From contig NZ_FOIX01000003.1 in the NCBI RefSeq assembly GCF_900109615.1, forward strand, positions 1-64,000: a DNA stretch of 64,000 nt. Direction: 5' to 3'. Position numbers and translations under genes: made by a program. The DNA is from Kaistella antarctica. GTDB lineage: Bacteria; Bacteroidota; Bacteroidia; Flavobacteriales; Weeksellaceae. The notes under the pieces are model-generated. The model was not told the origin of the DNA, did no database searches, and saw only the letters and a list, made by a program, of their open reading frames with translations. How positions within the stretch are numbered: position 1 is the first letter of the stretch; the number at the start of each line of letters is the position of its first letter. Positions 52,337 through 61,184 of the stretch are shown in pieces.

Positions 52337-52783
52337 ATGATACGAATCACCAAAATTTTCACCTTCGAAACTGCCCACGTTCTTTACAATTATGATGGCA
52401 AATGTAAAAATATGCACGGACATTCCTATAAATTATTTGTCACTGTAAAAGGAACTCCGATCAATGATTTGGATCATCCGAAAAATGGAATGGTTCTAGA
52501 TTTTGGCGATATCAAAAAAATTGTAAAATCAGAAATCCTCAATGTTTGGGATCATGCTGTTATGTTGAACGGCATTTCACCGCACAAACAATTCGGAGAA
52601 AATTTAGAACAACAAGGTCATAAGGTGATTTATTGCGATTACCAACCAACATGTGAAAATATGCTGTACGATATTGCTGCTAAAATAAAAAGTCAACTTT
52701 CTGCAAAAGTATCTCTGGCTTATCTTAAGCTTCACGAAACCGAAAACTCTTACGGAGAATGGTTTGCCGAAGACCAAGTTTAA
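52337..52783 (+). CDS. queD: 6-carboxy-tetrahydropterin synthase (QueD-like)
   Basis: A 148-residue enzyme of the 6-pyruvoyl-tetrahydropterin synthase/QueD family, acting in queuosine or folate-type pterin synthesis. Zinc ligands are His in FETAHVLY and the two in NMHGHSYKL; the catalytic Cys lies in DGKCKNMHGH. The end LKLHETENSYGEW is characteristic. The ATG at 52337 is the conserved start (MIRITKIFTFETAH). A longer reading from 52298 would begin upstream of the promoter and is rejected. The LpxH-like gene follows. Confidence 0.93.
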   Translation: MIRITKIFTFETAHVLYNYDGKCKNMHGHSYKLFVTVKGTPINDLDHPKNGMVLDFGDIKKIVKSEILNVWDHAVMLNGISPHKQFGENLEQQGHKVIYCDYQPTCENMLYDIAAKIKSQLSAKVSLAYLKLHETENSYGEWFAEDQV

Positions 52784-52842
52784 TTTGAAAATTTGCCATC
52801 CAAAACCTAAAACCTAAGACTTTCTACCTTTTGCCTTTCAAT

Positions 52843-53607
52843 ATGAAAATCAACTTAGAACCTAATAAAAAAGTTTATTTCGCTTCCGATCAACATTTTG
52901 GTGCACCAACGCCGAAAGAAAGTAAAGTTCGGGAAGAGAAATTCATCCGTTGGCTGGATGAAATCAAAGCTGATGCTCAGGTTTTGTTTTTGATGGGCGA
53001 CTTGTTCGATTTCTGGCATGAATGGAACCACGTTATTCCAAAAGGATATGTGAGGGTTTTGGGCAAATTGGCAGAATTAAAAGATTCTGGTATTGAATTG
53101 TTCATGTTCGTTGGCAATCATGATTTGTGGATGAAGAATTATTTTGAAGAAGAAATTGGGTGCAAGGTTTTTTTCGATAAACAGTATTTTGAAATCAATG
53201 GTAAGAACTTTCTACTGGCGCACGGCGATGGATTAGGACCTGGCGACAAAGGATACAAGAGAATGAAAAAAGTCTTTACCAATCCCTTAGCACAATGGGC
53301 GTTCCGATGGTTGCATCCTGATATCGCTATGAAAATTGCCATATATGCTTCCACTAAAAACAAGATGATTTCGGGGGAAGAAGACAAAGCTTTTTTAGGC
53401 GAAGACAAAGAGTTTCTCATCATTTATTCTAAAGAGAAATTGAAAACTGAAAATATAGATTTTTTCGTTTATGGTCATAGGCATTTGCCAATGGTTCTGG
53501 ATTTAGAAAATGGCAAAGCCAAGTACATCAACCTAGGTGACTGGATTTCTTACTTTACCTATGGTGAGTTTTCAGATGATTTTGAATTGAAAACATTCGA
53601 AAACTAA
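52843..53607 (+). CDS. lpxH: UDP-2,3-diacylglucosamine hydrolase-like phosphoesterase (LpxH-type)
   Basis: A 254-residue metallophosphoesterase for lipid A synthesis, removing UMP from UDP-2,3-diacylglucosamine. Metal-binding motifs are YFASDQHFG (about 14), MGDLFDFWHEW (about 53), VGNHDLWM (about 91), LAHGDGLGPGDKGYK (about 127) and VYGHRHLPM (about 209). The GDxFDxW and HGD arrangement is specific for LpxH. The ATG at 52843 (MKINLEPNKK) is preferred to one four codons upstream. Confidence 0.9.
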   Translation: MKINLEPNKKVYFASDQHFGAPTPKESKVREEKFIRWLDEIKADAQVLFLMGDLFDFWHEWNHVIPKGYVRVLGKLAELKDSGIELFMFVGNHDLWMKNYFEEEIGCKVFFDKQYFEINGKNFLLAHGDGLGPGDKGYKRMKKVFTNPLAQWAFRWLHPDIAMKIAIYASTKNKMISGEEDKAFLGEDKEFLIIYSKEKLKTENIDFFVYGHRHLPMVLDLENGKAKYINLGDWISYFTYGEFSDDFELKTFEN

Positions 53608-53630
53608 AAATTATCGGCATTATTGTTGAC

Positions 53631-53670
53631 GAGGAGGAATCGACGTGAAAAATATAATTTTCGCCGTCGA
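53631..53670 (+). promoter_or_regulatory. Strong Shine-Dalgarno with overlapping hairpin upstream of the hydroxyisourate hydrolase gene
   Basis: GAGGAGGA (53631-53638) lies 7 nt (from its GGAGG core) before a GTG at 53645. TCGACG (53640-53645) can pair with CGTCGA (53665-53670), with an inner AAAA/TTTT stem, burying that GTG. The frame from GTG is 65 codons and overlaps the uraH start out of frame. Confidence 0.5.
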
Positions 53671-53702
53671 AATCACTCAAAACAATTATTTAAATTATCA
53701 TC

Positions 53703-54116
53703 ATGAAAAATTCATTTATCGCGCTTTTCGCTGTGCTTATTTCTGCTTTCTCTTTCGGACAAACCAAAGAAGCAACCTACCAATTATCAAGTCATATTTT
53801 AGATGTGTCGAAAGGAATGCCGGCGGCAGGTGTAACTATTAAATTGGAAAAATATATTCCTGCAACCAAAATGTGGTCGTTTGCAGACGAAAAAATAACG
53901 GACAAAAATGGTCGTGTTCCTAATTTTTTAGATAGCAGTGCTGCAAACAACGGGATTTATAAACTGACTTATTATACCAAAGATTATTTCCAAAAAAATG
54001 GAACTGAAAGTTTTTATCCTTGGGTTGAAGTAGTTTTCGAAATTACAAACGGGGAACATTATCACGTACCAATTACGCTTTCTGCTTACGGTTACTCCAC
54101 TTACAGAGGAAACTAA
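53703..54116 (+). CDS. uraH: Secreted hydroxyisourate hydrolase (transthyretin-like)
   Basis: A 137-residue transthyretin-related protein hydrolysing 5-hydroxyisourate in urate breakdown. A Sec signal peptide (MKNSFIALFAVLISAFSFGQ) means it is periplasmic or secreted. The family motifs are LSSHILDVSKGMPAAGVTIKLEKY at the N-terminus and the C-terminal HYHVPITLSAYGYSTYRGN, where YRGS is usual and YRGN replaces it. Length is normal. No other urate genes are nearby. An unusual SD and hairpin precede it. Confidence 0.9.
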   Translation: MKNSFIALFAVLISAFSFGQTKEATYQLSSHILDVSKGMPAAGVTIKLEKYIPATKMWSFADEKITDKNGRVPNFLDSSAANNGIYKLTYYTKDYFQKNGTESFYPWVEVVFEITNGEHYHVPITLSAYGYSTYRGN

Positions 54117-54143
54117 GACGAGCTTTTATATCATAAATTTTTT

Positions 54144-54177
54144 AGCGGAATTCAAAATTTATATTTTGAATTCCGCT
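54144..54177 (+). terminator. Terminator of uraH
   Basis: AGCGGAATTCAAAAT (54144-54158) and ATTTTGAATTCCGCT (54163-54177) form a perfect 15-bp stem with a 4-nt loop, followed by Ts. Confidence 0.85.
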
Positions 54178-54209
54178 TTTCTTTTTTGACTTTTGTGCTT
54201 TCAAATAAA

Positions 54210-55244
54210 ATGACTGATATTTTCAACATCCAAACCGAAGAAGAATTCCAGCAGAAATGCCTGGAAACTTTCCATTTTCAATACCATAACATTGAAGTCT
54301 ACAGAAAATTTGTAGACTATTTGAACATTGATCCAAACGATATTAAAGAAGTAGAAAAAATTCCTTTTTTACCGATTGAGATGTTTAAAAACCACACGAT
54401 TTTAGATCAAAATAAAAAGACCGATTTATATTTTCAAAGTTCTGGGACGACGCAGATGAATCTTTCTAAACATTGGATTTCTGATGAGAAATTATATCAG
54501 GAAAGCATTGAGAAAAGTTTCGAGCAGTTTATCGGAAAAGCTGAAGATTATATTTTCCTCGGATTGTTGCCAAGTTACTTGGAAAAGCAAAATTCTTCTT
54601 TGATTTACATGGTTGATTTTCTGATGAAGAAATCTGGGAAACCAGAGAATGGCTATTTCCTCTACAATCATGAAGAGCTTTTCAAAGTATTACGGGAACT
54701 TTCAACGCAAAATAAAAAAGTCATTTTATTCGGAGTTGCTTTTGCCTTATTGGATTTTATCGATTTCGCGAAAACAAATGATCAAAACATCGAATCATCA
54801 GATCAACTCATCATTATTGAAACTGGCGGTATGAAAGGTCGTAAACAGGAAATGACCAAAGATGAGTTGCTCGCAATTTTCCATGAAGGCTTTGGAACTG
54901 ATAAAATTTACTCCGAATATTCGATGACCGAATTGCTTTCTCAAGCCTATTCTTTAGGTCAAAATATTTATCAAACTCCAAACTGGATGCGCGTTCTCAT
55001 TAGAAATACCGAAGATCCTTTTTCTTATTTGGAAGAGGGAAGAAATGGCGCTATTACCATCATCGACTTGGCGAATCGTCACTCTTGCAGTTTTATTGCG
55101 ACGCAGGATTTGGGCAAAATCTTGACAGATTTTGAGGTTCCTCACTACGTTCGGAATGACAATGCGATTAGGACAAATTTATTTCAAGTGTTAGGACGAA
55201 TCGATCATTCCGATATTCGTGGTTGTAGTTTGCTGGTCTCTTAA
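54210..55244 (+). CDS. LuxE-type acyl-protein synthetase/AMP-dependent ligase
   Basis: A 344-residue adenylate-forming enzyme of the LuxE/PaaK type, which activates a carboxylic acid as an acyl-AMP. Signatures are PFLPIEMFKNH near the N-terminus, the nucleotide motif YFQSSGTTQMNLSKHW (about 69-84), ETGGMKGRKQEMTKDEL and the later YSEYSMTELLSQAY and LGRIDHSDIRGCSL. The product could be an acyl transferase in lipid or polymer synthesis, with the substrate unknown. The ATG at 54210 is preferred to the ATG at 54186. The next gene starts 11 bp after its stop. Confidence 0.83.
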   Translation: MTDIFNIQTEEEFQQKCLETFHFQYHNIEVYRKFVDYLNIDPNDIKEVEKIPFLPIEMFKNHTILDQNKKTDLYFQSSGTTQMNLSKHWISDEKLYQESIEKSFEQFIGKAEDYIFLGLLPSYLEKQNSSLIYMVDFLMKKSGKPENGYFLYNHEELFKVLRELSTQNKKVILFGVAFALLDFIDFAKTNDQNIESSDQLIIIETGGMKGRKQEMTKDELLAIFHEGFGTDKIYSEYSMTELLSQAYSLGQNIYQTPNWMRVLIRNTEDPFSYLEEGRNGAITIIDLANRHSCSFIATQDLGKILTDFEVPHYVRNDNAIRTNLFQVLGRIDHSDIRGCSLLVS

Positions 55245-55255
55245 TTAAAATTTTC

Positions 55256-55795
55256 ATGCTTAAAGTAGAAGAACTCACCTATAATTATATTTCAAAATTT
55301 TGTGATTTTGAAAAAGATTTAGTTTTGACCAATCATTTTCATTCTGATTGGGAGGCCGACCTTTTAATTATTAATGAAGATGGATTCAGTCATGAACTGG
55401 AAATTAAATTTTCAAAAGCCGACTTTAAAAATGATTTCAAAAAGCAATATCAAAATCAGAAAACAAAAGAGAAGTTTCTAAAACACGACAAAATTTCTTG
55501 TGGCGATTATCCCTGTAATCAGTTTAGTTTTCTACTACCACAGGGAATGATTGAAGCCGATCAAATTCCTGAACATTGCGGAATTATAGAATTTTATCAT
55601 AATCCAGATTCGTGGGTGACTACTTTTGATGAAATCAGAAAACCAACAAAAGTTCACCAAGAGCCATTTTGGAAATTCTTTGACAAAGATTTGATGCTAA
55701 AAATAATGGCCCGAAATCTTTATTATAAAAAGTTAGAAGTCAAAGGTAAATTTGAGGAATTAATTCTGCCACCAAAGTTTCTCTCTAGGAAATAG
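55256..55795 (+). CDS. Putative PD-(D/E)XK nuclease-like protein
   Basis: A 179-residue soluble protein. The stretch WEADLLIINEDGFSHELEIKFSKADFKNDF (about residues 32-61) has the D-x11-13-E-x-K spacing of PD-(D/E)XK nucleases, with the D/E pair and the lysine on predicted strands. The rest is helical with conserved tryptophans. I recognise no named family; MmcB/endonuclease-like proteins are the nearest in style. It lies 11 bp after the LuxE-type gene and is probably co-transcribed. Confidence 0.55.
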   Translation: MLKVEELTYNYISKFCDFEKDLVLTNHFHSDWEADLLIINEDGFSHELEIKFSKADFKNDFKKQYQNQKTKEKFLKHDKISCGDYPCNQFSFLLPQGMIEADQIPEHCGIIEFYHNPDSWVTTFDEIRKPTKVHQEPFWKFFDKDLMLKIMARNLYYKKLEVKGKFEELILPPKFLSRK

Positions 55796-55888
55796 AAATA
55801 TTTACGAACGGTTTCTGCTACAATACTTTGGTCAGAAGTGGTTCCATAATTTTTTGAAAATTCATACCTTTACCTAAATTCAAATCGT

Positions 55889-56641
55889 ATGAACTTTAAA
55901 AAATATAAAATCATGTTCTGGTCTGCCGGAATATTGATTGTTCTCTTCCTTGCCTACTTTCTTTATCAAATGACTCAGAGTGAATCTATCAATTCGATGA
56001 TGACGTTAATAATGTTATTGCTAGGATTGGTTCTGGGCGGTATTATTGCTTTCTTAGTTTCCAATAAAATGAGCGCGGCTCCAGTCGTGATAACGGAAAG
56101 TTCCCACACGATTGCGGAAAGTATGCGCAAGGTTTTCAAGGTAGTTTCGGCGGAAGGTCATTTCAATGAAATCTACAATTACGAGGAAACGACTAAAATT
56201 TTTAATTTTATACCATCGAAAAAGAAAGCTTTGGTGATTGTTCAGGCTAAAGTATTGGTTGGCTATGATTTCGAAAAATTTCAATGGGAAGTTGATGAAG
56301 TCAACCGAAAGGTAAAGTTGCTAAATTTCCCGGCACCGCAAATCCTATCTACCGAAACCGATTATAAATATTACAATATTGAAGAGCAGTTTTTCAACCT
56401 TTTCAGTAAAGATGACTTAGCGAAAATTCAACAAAATGGAAAACGACAGGTGATTGAAGCTGCCAAGAAATCTCATCTTCCTGAAGTCGCTGCAGAGCAA
56501 ATGCGAACTTTGTTGACCGAACTTTTAGCAGGGAAAAACTTCTTTTTAGAAAACGCCAATGTAATTTCGGAAAGCAAAAATCAAATTGAATACAACACAT
56601 TAAATATTACGGACACTTCGCAGACAATCCCTACTTTATAA
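55889..56641 (+). CDS. DUF4230 protein
   Basis: A 250-residue protein with two N-terminal hydrophobic segments (about 9-27 and 36-58) and a DUF4230-type domain (about 75-215). That domain shows KALVIVQAKVLVGYDFEKFQWEVDEVNRKVKLLNFPAPQIL and the later NLFSKDDLAKIQQNGKRQVIEAA. The family occurs in many bacteria without known function. It stands alone; a -7-like TACCTTTA lies about 24 nt upstream. Confidence 0.78.
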   Translation: MNFKKYKIMFWSAGILIVLFLAYFLYQMTQSESINSMMTLIMLLLGLVLGGIIAFLVSNKMSAAPVVITESSHTIAESMRKVFKVVSAEGHFNEIYNYEETTKIFNFIPSKKKALVIVQAKVLVGYDFEKFQWEVDEVNRKVKLLNFPAPQILSTETDYKYYNIEEQFFNLFSKDDLAKIQQNGKRQVIEAAKKSHLPEVAAEQMRTLLTELLAGKNFFLENANVISESKNQIEYNTLNITDTSQTIPTL

Positions 56642-56708
56642 TCACTATCTCTTTACGAATCAGTTTATAAACATTCAGAATAAATGGTGGATGCTGATTA
56701 AGTTTCGC

Positions 56709-56716
56709 TATTTTTA
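56709..56716 (+). promoter_or_regulatory. -7-like box of the amylase gene
   Basis: TATTTTTA, one base off TAnnTTTG, 20 nt before the ATG at 56737. Confidence 0.4.
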
Positions 56717-56736
56717 CAGTCTTAAATAATTTGAAC

Positions 56737-59604
56737 ATGAAATATTTTTACACGCTATTTTTGGCCTTGGTGCTTCCGATCTTTGCGTTGGCACAACAGG
56801 TTATTCCTTATTCTATCAACCCCGTCGCTTTTGATGAGACCGACCCAATTACGGTAACTTTTACCGTAAACGAAACTAATTTTGGCGTGGCAAGTTCGCA
56901 CGCACTTTATCTCTGGGCTTGGTCGATTGACTCCAATACTGTAAGCGCAGATTGTCCAACGAACGGAACTTGGACCGCTTCAAATCCTGCTAATAAATTG
57001 ACTTATGTGTCGAGCGCAGGTGGTCAGGGAACCTACACTTTTACGATGAACAACGTGAAATCTTTTTACGGAAACAGACCAAACCCGCTGTCTAAAATCG
57101 GGATGTTGGTAAAAACTGTCAATGGCAGTGTTCAGTCACAAGACATTATTGTTAATGTTGGCAAATTTCAATTTAACCTCACCAATCCATTACAGGGAAG
57201 TACCAATGTCGTTTCAGCTGGAACGGTTATTAATATTACGGGAACGGCCACTTTACCTGCAAATTTTGTGGTTAAAGCAAATGGAACTCCAGTTTATACA
57301 AGTCCCGCTGCTTCTACAAATTTAAATTTTCCTTATACTGTAACTCAAGATGCTTCGATGGAAGTTGTGGCAACCAACCCTGGCGATGGGACGGTTGTGA
57401 GTAAAACTTTTACAGTTGCCCTTTCGATTCCTGTTACGGTTGCGGCAATCCCGGCTTATATGAGACAGGGAATTACGTATGATCCAGCTGATGCAACGAA
57501 AGTTGGGTTAGCAATTTATGCCCCTTTGAAAGCATCTGTACACGTAATCGGAAGTTTTAATAACTGGGCGGTAAGTGCTAATTATTTAATGAAAAGAGAT
57601 TCCACCAATCCTGATCTGTATTGGTTGGAAGTTACCGGTTTAACGCCTCAGCAAGTTTATACTTTTCAATATAGAACGGCCGACGGAATTAAAGTTGCCG
57701 ATCCTTTTTCTACTTTAGTTTTATCGCCAGATGATGATCCCTGGATTAACGAATTTGCAAATGTTTACCCGAATCTTCCGGTTTATCCAGCCGGACAAAA
57801 ATATGATGTATCTGTTATTCAAACCGCGAAACCAGCTTATAACTGGACGATTTCTAACTTTACGAAACCCGCCAAAGAAAACTTAATCGTATATGAATTA
57901 TTGGTGCGAGACTTTACGGCTGAAAGAACTTGGCAGTCGCTTATTGATAAAGTTTCTTATTTAAAATCATTAAATATTAACGCTGTAGAATTAATGCCGG
58001 TAATGGAATTTGATGGTAATAATTCTTGGGGTTACAACACAGGATTTCACTATGCTTTAGATAAAGCGTACGGAACTCCGGAGAAATTTAAAGAATTCAT
58101 CGATGTTTATCACCAGAACGGTATTGCCGTAATTTTAGATATTGCTTTAAATCACGCGACAGGTAGAAGTCCACTCACCAGAATGTGGATGAACGATCCA
58201 GATGGAGATGGTTACGGAGATCCTGCAGCTAACAATCCTTATTTCAACCAAGTTGCAAAACATTCTTACAGTGTATTTAATGATTTCAACCACTCAAAAC
58301 CAGAAACGAAATATTACGTCAGCAGAGTTTTGGAGCAGTGGATTAAAGAATATAAAATCGATGGTTTCCGTTGGGATTTAACCAAAGGATTTACCCAAAA
58401 CTGTACGGCTGGAGATGATGCTTGTACCAACAAATATCAGCAGGACCGTGTAAATATTTTGAAAGCATATGCTGATAATCAGTGGAGTTATGATCCTACT
58501 TCATTGATCATTTTCGAACACTTAGGAACTGATTCTGAGGAAGCGCAATGGGCGAACTACAAAGTTGGTGCAGGAAAAGGCGTTATGATGTGGGATAAAT
58601 TAACAGGCCCTTACAATGAAAATACCATGGGTTTTGCTCCTAATAGCAACTTTAATAAAATTGATTATAAGGTGCATGGCTTTGCTGAAAGAAGAGCGAT
58701 TGGTTATGGTGAAAGCCATGACGAAGAACGATTGATGTACAAAAACATTAATTTCGGTGGCTCAGCTGGAAGTTATAACGTAAGAGATTTGGCAACTTCA
58801 TTGGAGAGACAAAAAGCTTATGGTGCAGTTTTCTTAACGGTTCCGGGACCGAAAATGATTTGGCAGTTTGCAGAATTAGGCTTCGATAAAAGTATTTATA
58901 CCTGTGAGAATGGAACCGTAAATACCGAAGATGATTCGATCGCGGGTGATTGTAAACTAGATAAAAAACCATCGGCGTTTGGGTTGGGTTATAATGCTGA
59001 TGCTGCAAGAATATCAGTGCGTGAAACTTGGTCGAAAATCCTTGCTTTGAGATTAGCAAACGACGTTTTCAACACGACAACATTCACGGTGGAGTCTGGT
59101 AACTTAATGCCAAGATTGTATATTTATAAAAATTCTACTTCAAGTGCTTTAAAAAATGTAGTCGTTCTGGCTAACTTTACTTTGACTTCTCAAAACATTG
59201 TTCCTGATTTCCCTTATACCGGAAACTGGGTGAACTTGATGGATAATAGCTCTCTCTCAGTAACAAGTACTACTACACCGATTACCATTGAACCAGGTGG
59301 GTTCAGAATTTTCGGAAATGCAGCGGCTTTAGGAACTGATGAAGTTTTAGGAAGCAAAAATGAAGTTACCTTGAAATTAACTCAAAATCCTATTACGAAC
59401 GGATCAGCAAACATTCGCTACACCAATGCAAAGAACGGAACAGTTGCAATTTACGATCTTGCCGGATCTTTAGTAAAATCATCTAAAGTTTCTAAAGATA
59501 GCGGTGATGATACCATTTCAATCAACGGGCTGAAAGCTGGAGTTTATTTAATTCAACTGAAATCTGAAAAAGGAGTTGCAGTTACAAAAATGATTGTGAA
59601 GTAA
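56737..59604 (+). CDS. Secreted GH13 alpha-amylase-family enzyme with T9SS sorting domain
   Basis: A 955-residue extracellular glycoside hydrolase. Signal peptide (MKYFYTLFLALVLPIFALAQ); N-terminal Ig-like domains (about 20-230); a CBM48-type module (VHVIGSFNNWAVS, about 267-340); GH13 barrel from about 380 with DIALNHATG, the nucleophile Asp in DGFRWDLTKG (about 542), the acid Glu in IIFEHLG (about 592) and GESHDEERL (about 658). The last 75 residues (LTQNPITNGSANIRYTN ... GLKAGVYLIQLKSEKGVAVTKMIVK) are a type A type IX secretion sorting domain. It would degrade alpha-glucans outside the cell. Its export depends on the T9SS that GldD serves. Confidence 0.92.
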   Translation: MKYFYTLFLALVLPIFALAQQVIPYSINPVAFDETDPITVTFTVNETNFGVASSHALYLWAWSIDSNTVSADCPTNGTWTASNPANKLTYVSSAGGQGTYTFTMNNVKSFYGNRPNPLSKIGMLVKTVNGSVQSQDIIVNVGKFQFNLTNPLQGSTNVVSAGTVINITGTATLPANFVVKANGTPVYTSPAASTNLNFPYTVTQDASMEVVATNPGDGTVVSKTFTVALSIPVTVAAIPAYMRQGITYDPADATKVGLAIYAPLKASVHVIGSFNNWAVSANYLMKRDSTNPDLYWLEVTGLTPQQVYTFQYRTADGIKVADPFSTLVLSPDDDPWINEFANVYPNLPVYPAGQKYDVSVIQTAKPAYNWTISNFTKPAKENLIVYELLVRDFTAERTWQSLIDKVSYLKSLNINAVELMPVMEFDGNNSWGYNTGFHYALDKAYGTPEKFKEFIDVYHQNGIAVILDIALNHATGRSPLTRMWMNDPDGDGYGDPAANNPYFNQVAKHSYSVFNDFNHSKPETKYYVSRVLEQWIKEYKIDGFRWDLTKGFTQNCTAGDDACTNKYQQDRVNILKAYADNQWSYDPTSLIIFEHLGTDSEEAQWANYKVGAGKGVMMWDKLTGPYNENTMGFAPNSNFNKIDYKVHGFAERRAIGYGESHDEERLMYKNINFGGSAGSYNVRDLATSLERQKAYGAVFLTVPGPKMIWQFAELGFDKSIYTCENGTVNTEDDSIAGDCKLDKKPSAFGLGYNADAARISVRETWSKILALRLANDVFNTTTFTVESGNLMPRLYIYKNSTSSALKNVVVLANFTLTSQNIVPDFPYTGNWVNLMDNSSLSVTSTTTPITIEPGGFRIFGNAAALGTDEVLGSKNEVTLKLTQNPITNGSANIRYTNAKNGTVAIYDLAGSLVKSSKVSKDSGDDTISINGLKAGVYLIQLKSEKGVAVTKMIVK

Positions 59605-59626
59605 TTACTTTCGAAATATAATGAAG

Positions 59627-59653
59627 AACGGTTCGCAGGATATGCGAACCGTT
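59627..59653 (+). terminator. Terminator of the amylase gene
   Basis: AACGGTTCGCA (59627-59637) and TGCGAACCGTT (59643-59653) form an 11-bp stem with a 5-nt loop, followed by TTTTTT. Confidence 0.9.
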
Positions 59654-59690
59654 TTTTTTGTTATTATAATTTACGCTTTCATTCATAAAT

Positions 59691-59750
59691 CAATAGAAAC
59701 GGGCTTTAGCCCGTTTGCGAAAATGGTAGAATTCTATTGGCTTTAGCCAA
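59691..59750. repeat. Double-hairpin intergenic element (cgggctttagcccg type)
   Basis: AAACGGGC/GCCCGTTT (59697-59704 and 59709-59716) and TTGGCTTTAGCCAA (59737-59750) are two small hairpins sharing the loop CTTTAG. An outer pair CAATAGAA/TTCTATTG (59691-59698 and 59732-59739) overlaps them. Confidence 0.7.
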
Positions 59751-59789
59751 AACTTATTTTGATTATTTGTAAACAGACGAATCACTTTA

Positions 59790-60989
59790 TCAATAATGAA
59801 AATCTTTCGGCGTATGTTCAATATAATCTGCCAAAACTTTTTTCTGTTGCTCACTTCCCATCTCTACCAATTTTTGATATTGGCTAGAATTGCGCAAATA
59901 AATTTTCTGAAAGATTTTATTTCCTCTAATCACAATTTTTGGAAAAACTAAAAAGGCTTTTGCTGGCTTTGGAATTTGAAGTCGCTTATTAATTTCCTCA
60001 TCTAATAAAAACCAATTCATACTTTGATGCAAATTCTTCAACATTTTACGTTGGAAGGAACGTTTGTAAATCGTATTATCTAAATTTTCCTGCAGCAACG
60101 CTTTGGCCAGTTGAGCCGAATCATCATCGCCTTCATCCTGAATTGTAGTCCACCAATAAAATTGTTCAACAGCTTGCTGGCGGTTATTGGGTAAATAGTC
60201 CACAGGAATTCCCAGTAGATATCCAATATATTTCCACAGATGAAAGAGTCCTTTTTCTTCCTCGTCCGAAATGATAATTCCTAGTTTTTTTAAACCTTGC
60301 ATAAATACCAAAGAGAATCCAGTATAGGTTGCAATCATATCCCAGGAATTAATCGGTTCGCCCCAATTCTCATAATCCCATTTTTCGGTTTTTTGTTTAA
60401 TTTTTAAACGGGCGTACGAATGCATCAATCTGGTTCGCACCATCAATTGATAGGCTTCCGAATTTGGAGTTAAAGCATCTTCTCTTGTAACGTGTACCCA
60501 AAATTCTAAAGTGTCTTTCAAGCGTTTTACAGCACCTTTCTTTAAAGCTTCGGTGAAGATTAATGGTTTGCTGATATATGCGAAATCATAGCCGCCCATT
60601 AAGGTGAAATCGCGAAGAATCATTAATCCATTGGCGCCAGTTCTCATGCAAAATCTTGCGCCTTTGTTGGCTAAATCTTTATCAAACCAATGCGGAACTT
60701 CTTGAAGTTGAAGAAAGAGTTTTTTAACAATTTCAGGTGCGTCATCATTTTCGGAAATGGGTTGTGCTGAATATTTTTGAATCATTACACTCGCTTCCTT
60801 ATAAGGGAGTTTTAGATACGTTTCTTTCACCACTTCATCACCCAACTCATCGACTTGATGGTAGAGTGGAGCGAACTTTTGAAAAGTATCAGAGTTTGGA
60901 TTTATGTCTGCCCAATCCAGCAATTCTTTTCCGTTTCCACGTTCCCAGAAGTTTTTGAAATGAGTGGCGTTTTGGAATTTTGGTGTCAT
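59790..60989 (-). CDS. MpaB-type oxygenase family protein (DUF2236)
   Basis: A 399-residue protein of the mycophenolic acid/rubber oxygenase (MpaB, DUF2236) family. Typical features are GANGLMILRDFTLMGGYDFAY (about 114-134), FWVHVTREDALTPNSEAYQLMVRTRLMHSYAR (about 163-194) with histidines that could bind haem, and INSWDMIATYTGFSLVFMQGLKKLGI. Substrate unknown. No signal peptide is seen. It is monocistronic. Confidence 0.83.
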   Translation of the reverse strand: MTPKFQNATHFKNFWERGNGKELLDWADINPNSDTFQKFAPLYHQVDELGDEVVKETYLKLPYKEASVMIQKYSAQPISENDDAPEIVKKLFLQLQEVPHWFDKDLANKGARFCMRTGANGLMILRDFTLMGGYDFAYISKPLIFTEALKKGAVKRLKDTLEFWVHVTREDALTPNSEAYQLMVRTRLMHSYARLKIKQKTEKWDYENWGEPINSWDMIATYTGFSLVFMQGLKKLGIIISDEEEKGLFHLWKYIGYLLGIPVDYLPNNRQQAVEQFYWWTTIQDEGDDDSAQLAKALLQENLDNTIYKRSFQRKMLKNLHQSMNWFLLDEEINKRLQIPKPAKAFLVFPKIVIRGNKIFQKIYLRNSSQYQKLVEMGSEQQKKVLADYIEHTPKDFHY

Positions 60990-61022
60990 AGTTTATTAAT
61001 CTCTATAAATATCTTGTGATTT

Positions 61023-61043
61023 TTAACGCAAGGAACGCAAAGG
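61023..61043. repeat. CTTTGCGT-type repeat, copy 3 (inverted)
   Basis: TTTAACGCAAGGAACGCAAAG is the reverse complement of the sequence type at 50472-50492. Confidence 0.55.
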
Positions 61044-61184
61044 GTTTAAACATCATTCTTTTCAAATTACGTTCGCAAAGGCGCTTCGCTCAGCAATGGG
61101 AAACTTATTTAATTCATGAATTTAATCTGAATTTCACTTTATTAAGATACTCATTTCTTTTATCAATTTCTAAACCAATGTTCT

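Noticed and set aside
53645-53842. 65-codon frame from GTG as an ordinary gene
   Set aside because: It overlaps uraH out of frame and its peptide has no protein-like features; kept only as a possible leader with an SD and hairpin.
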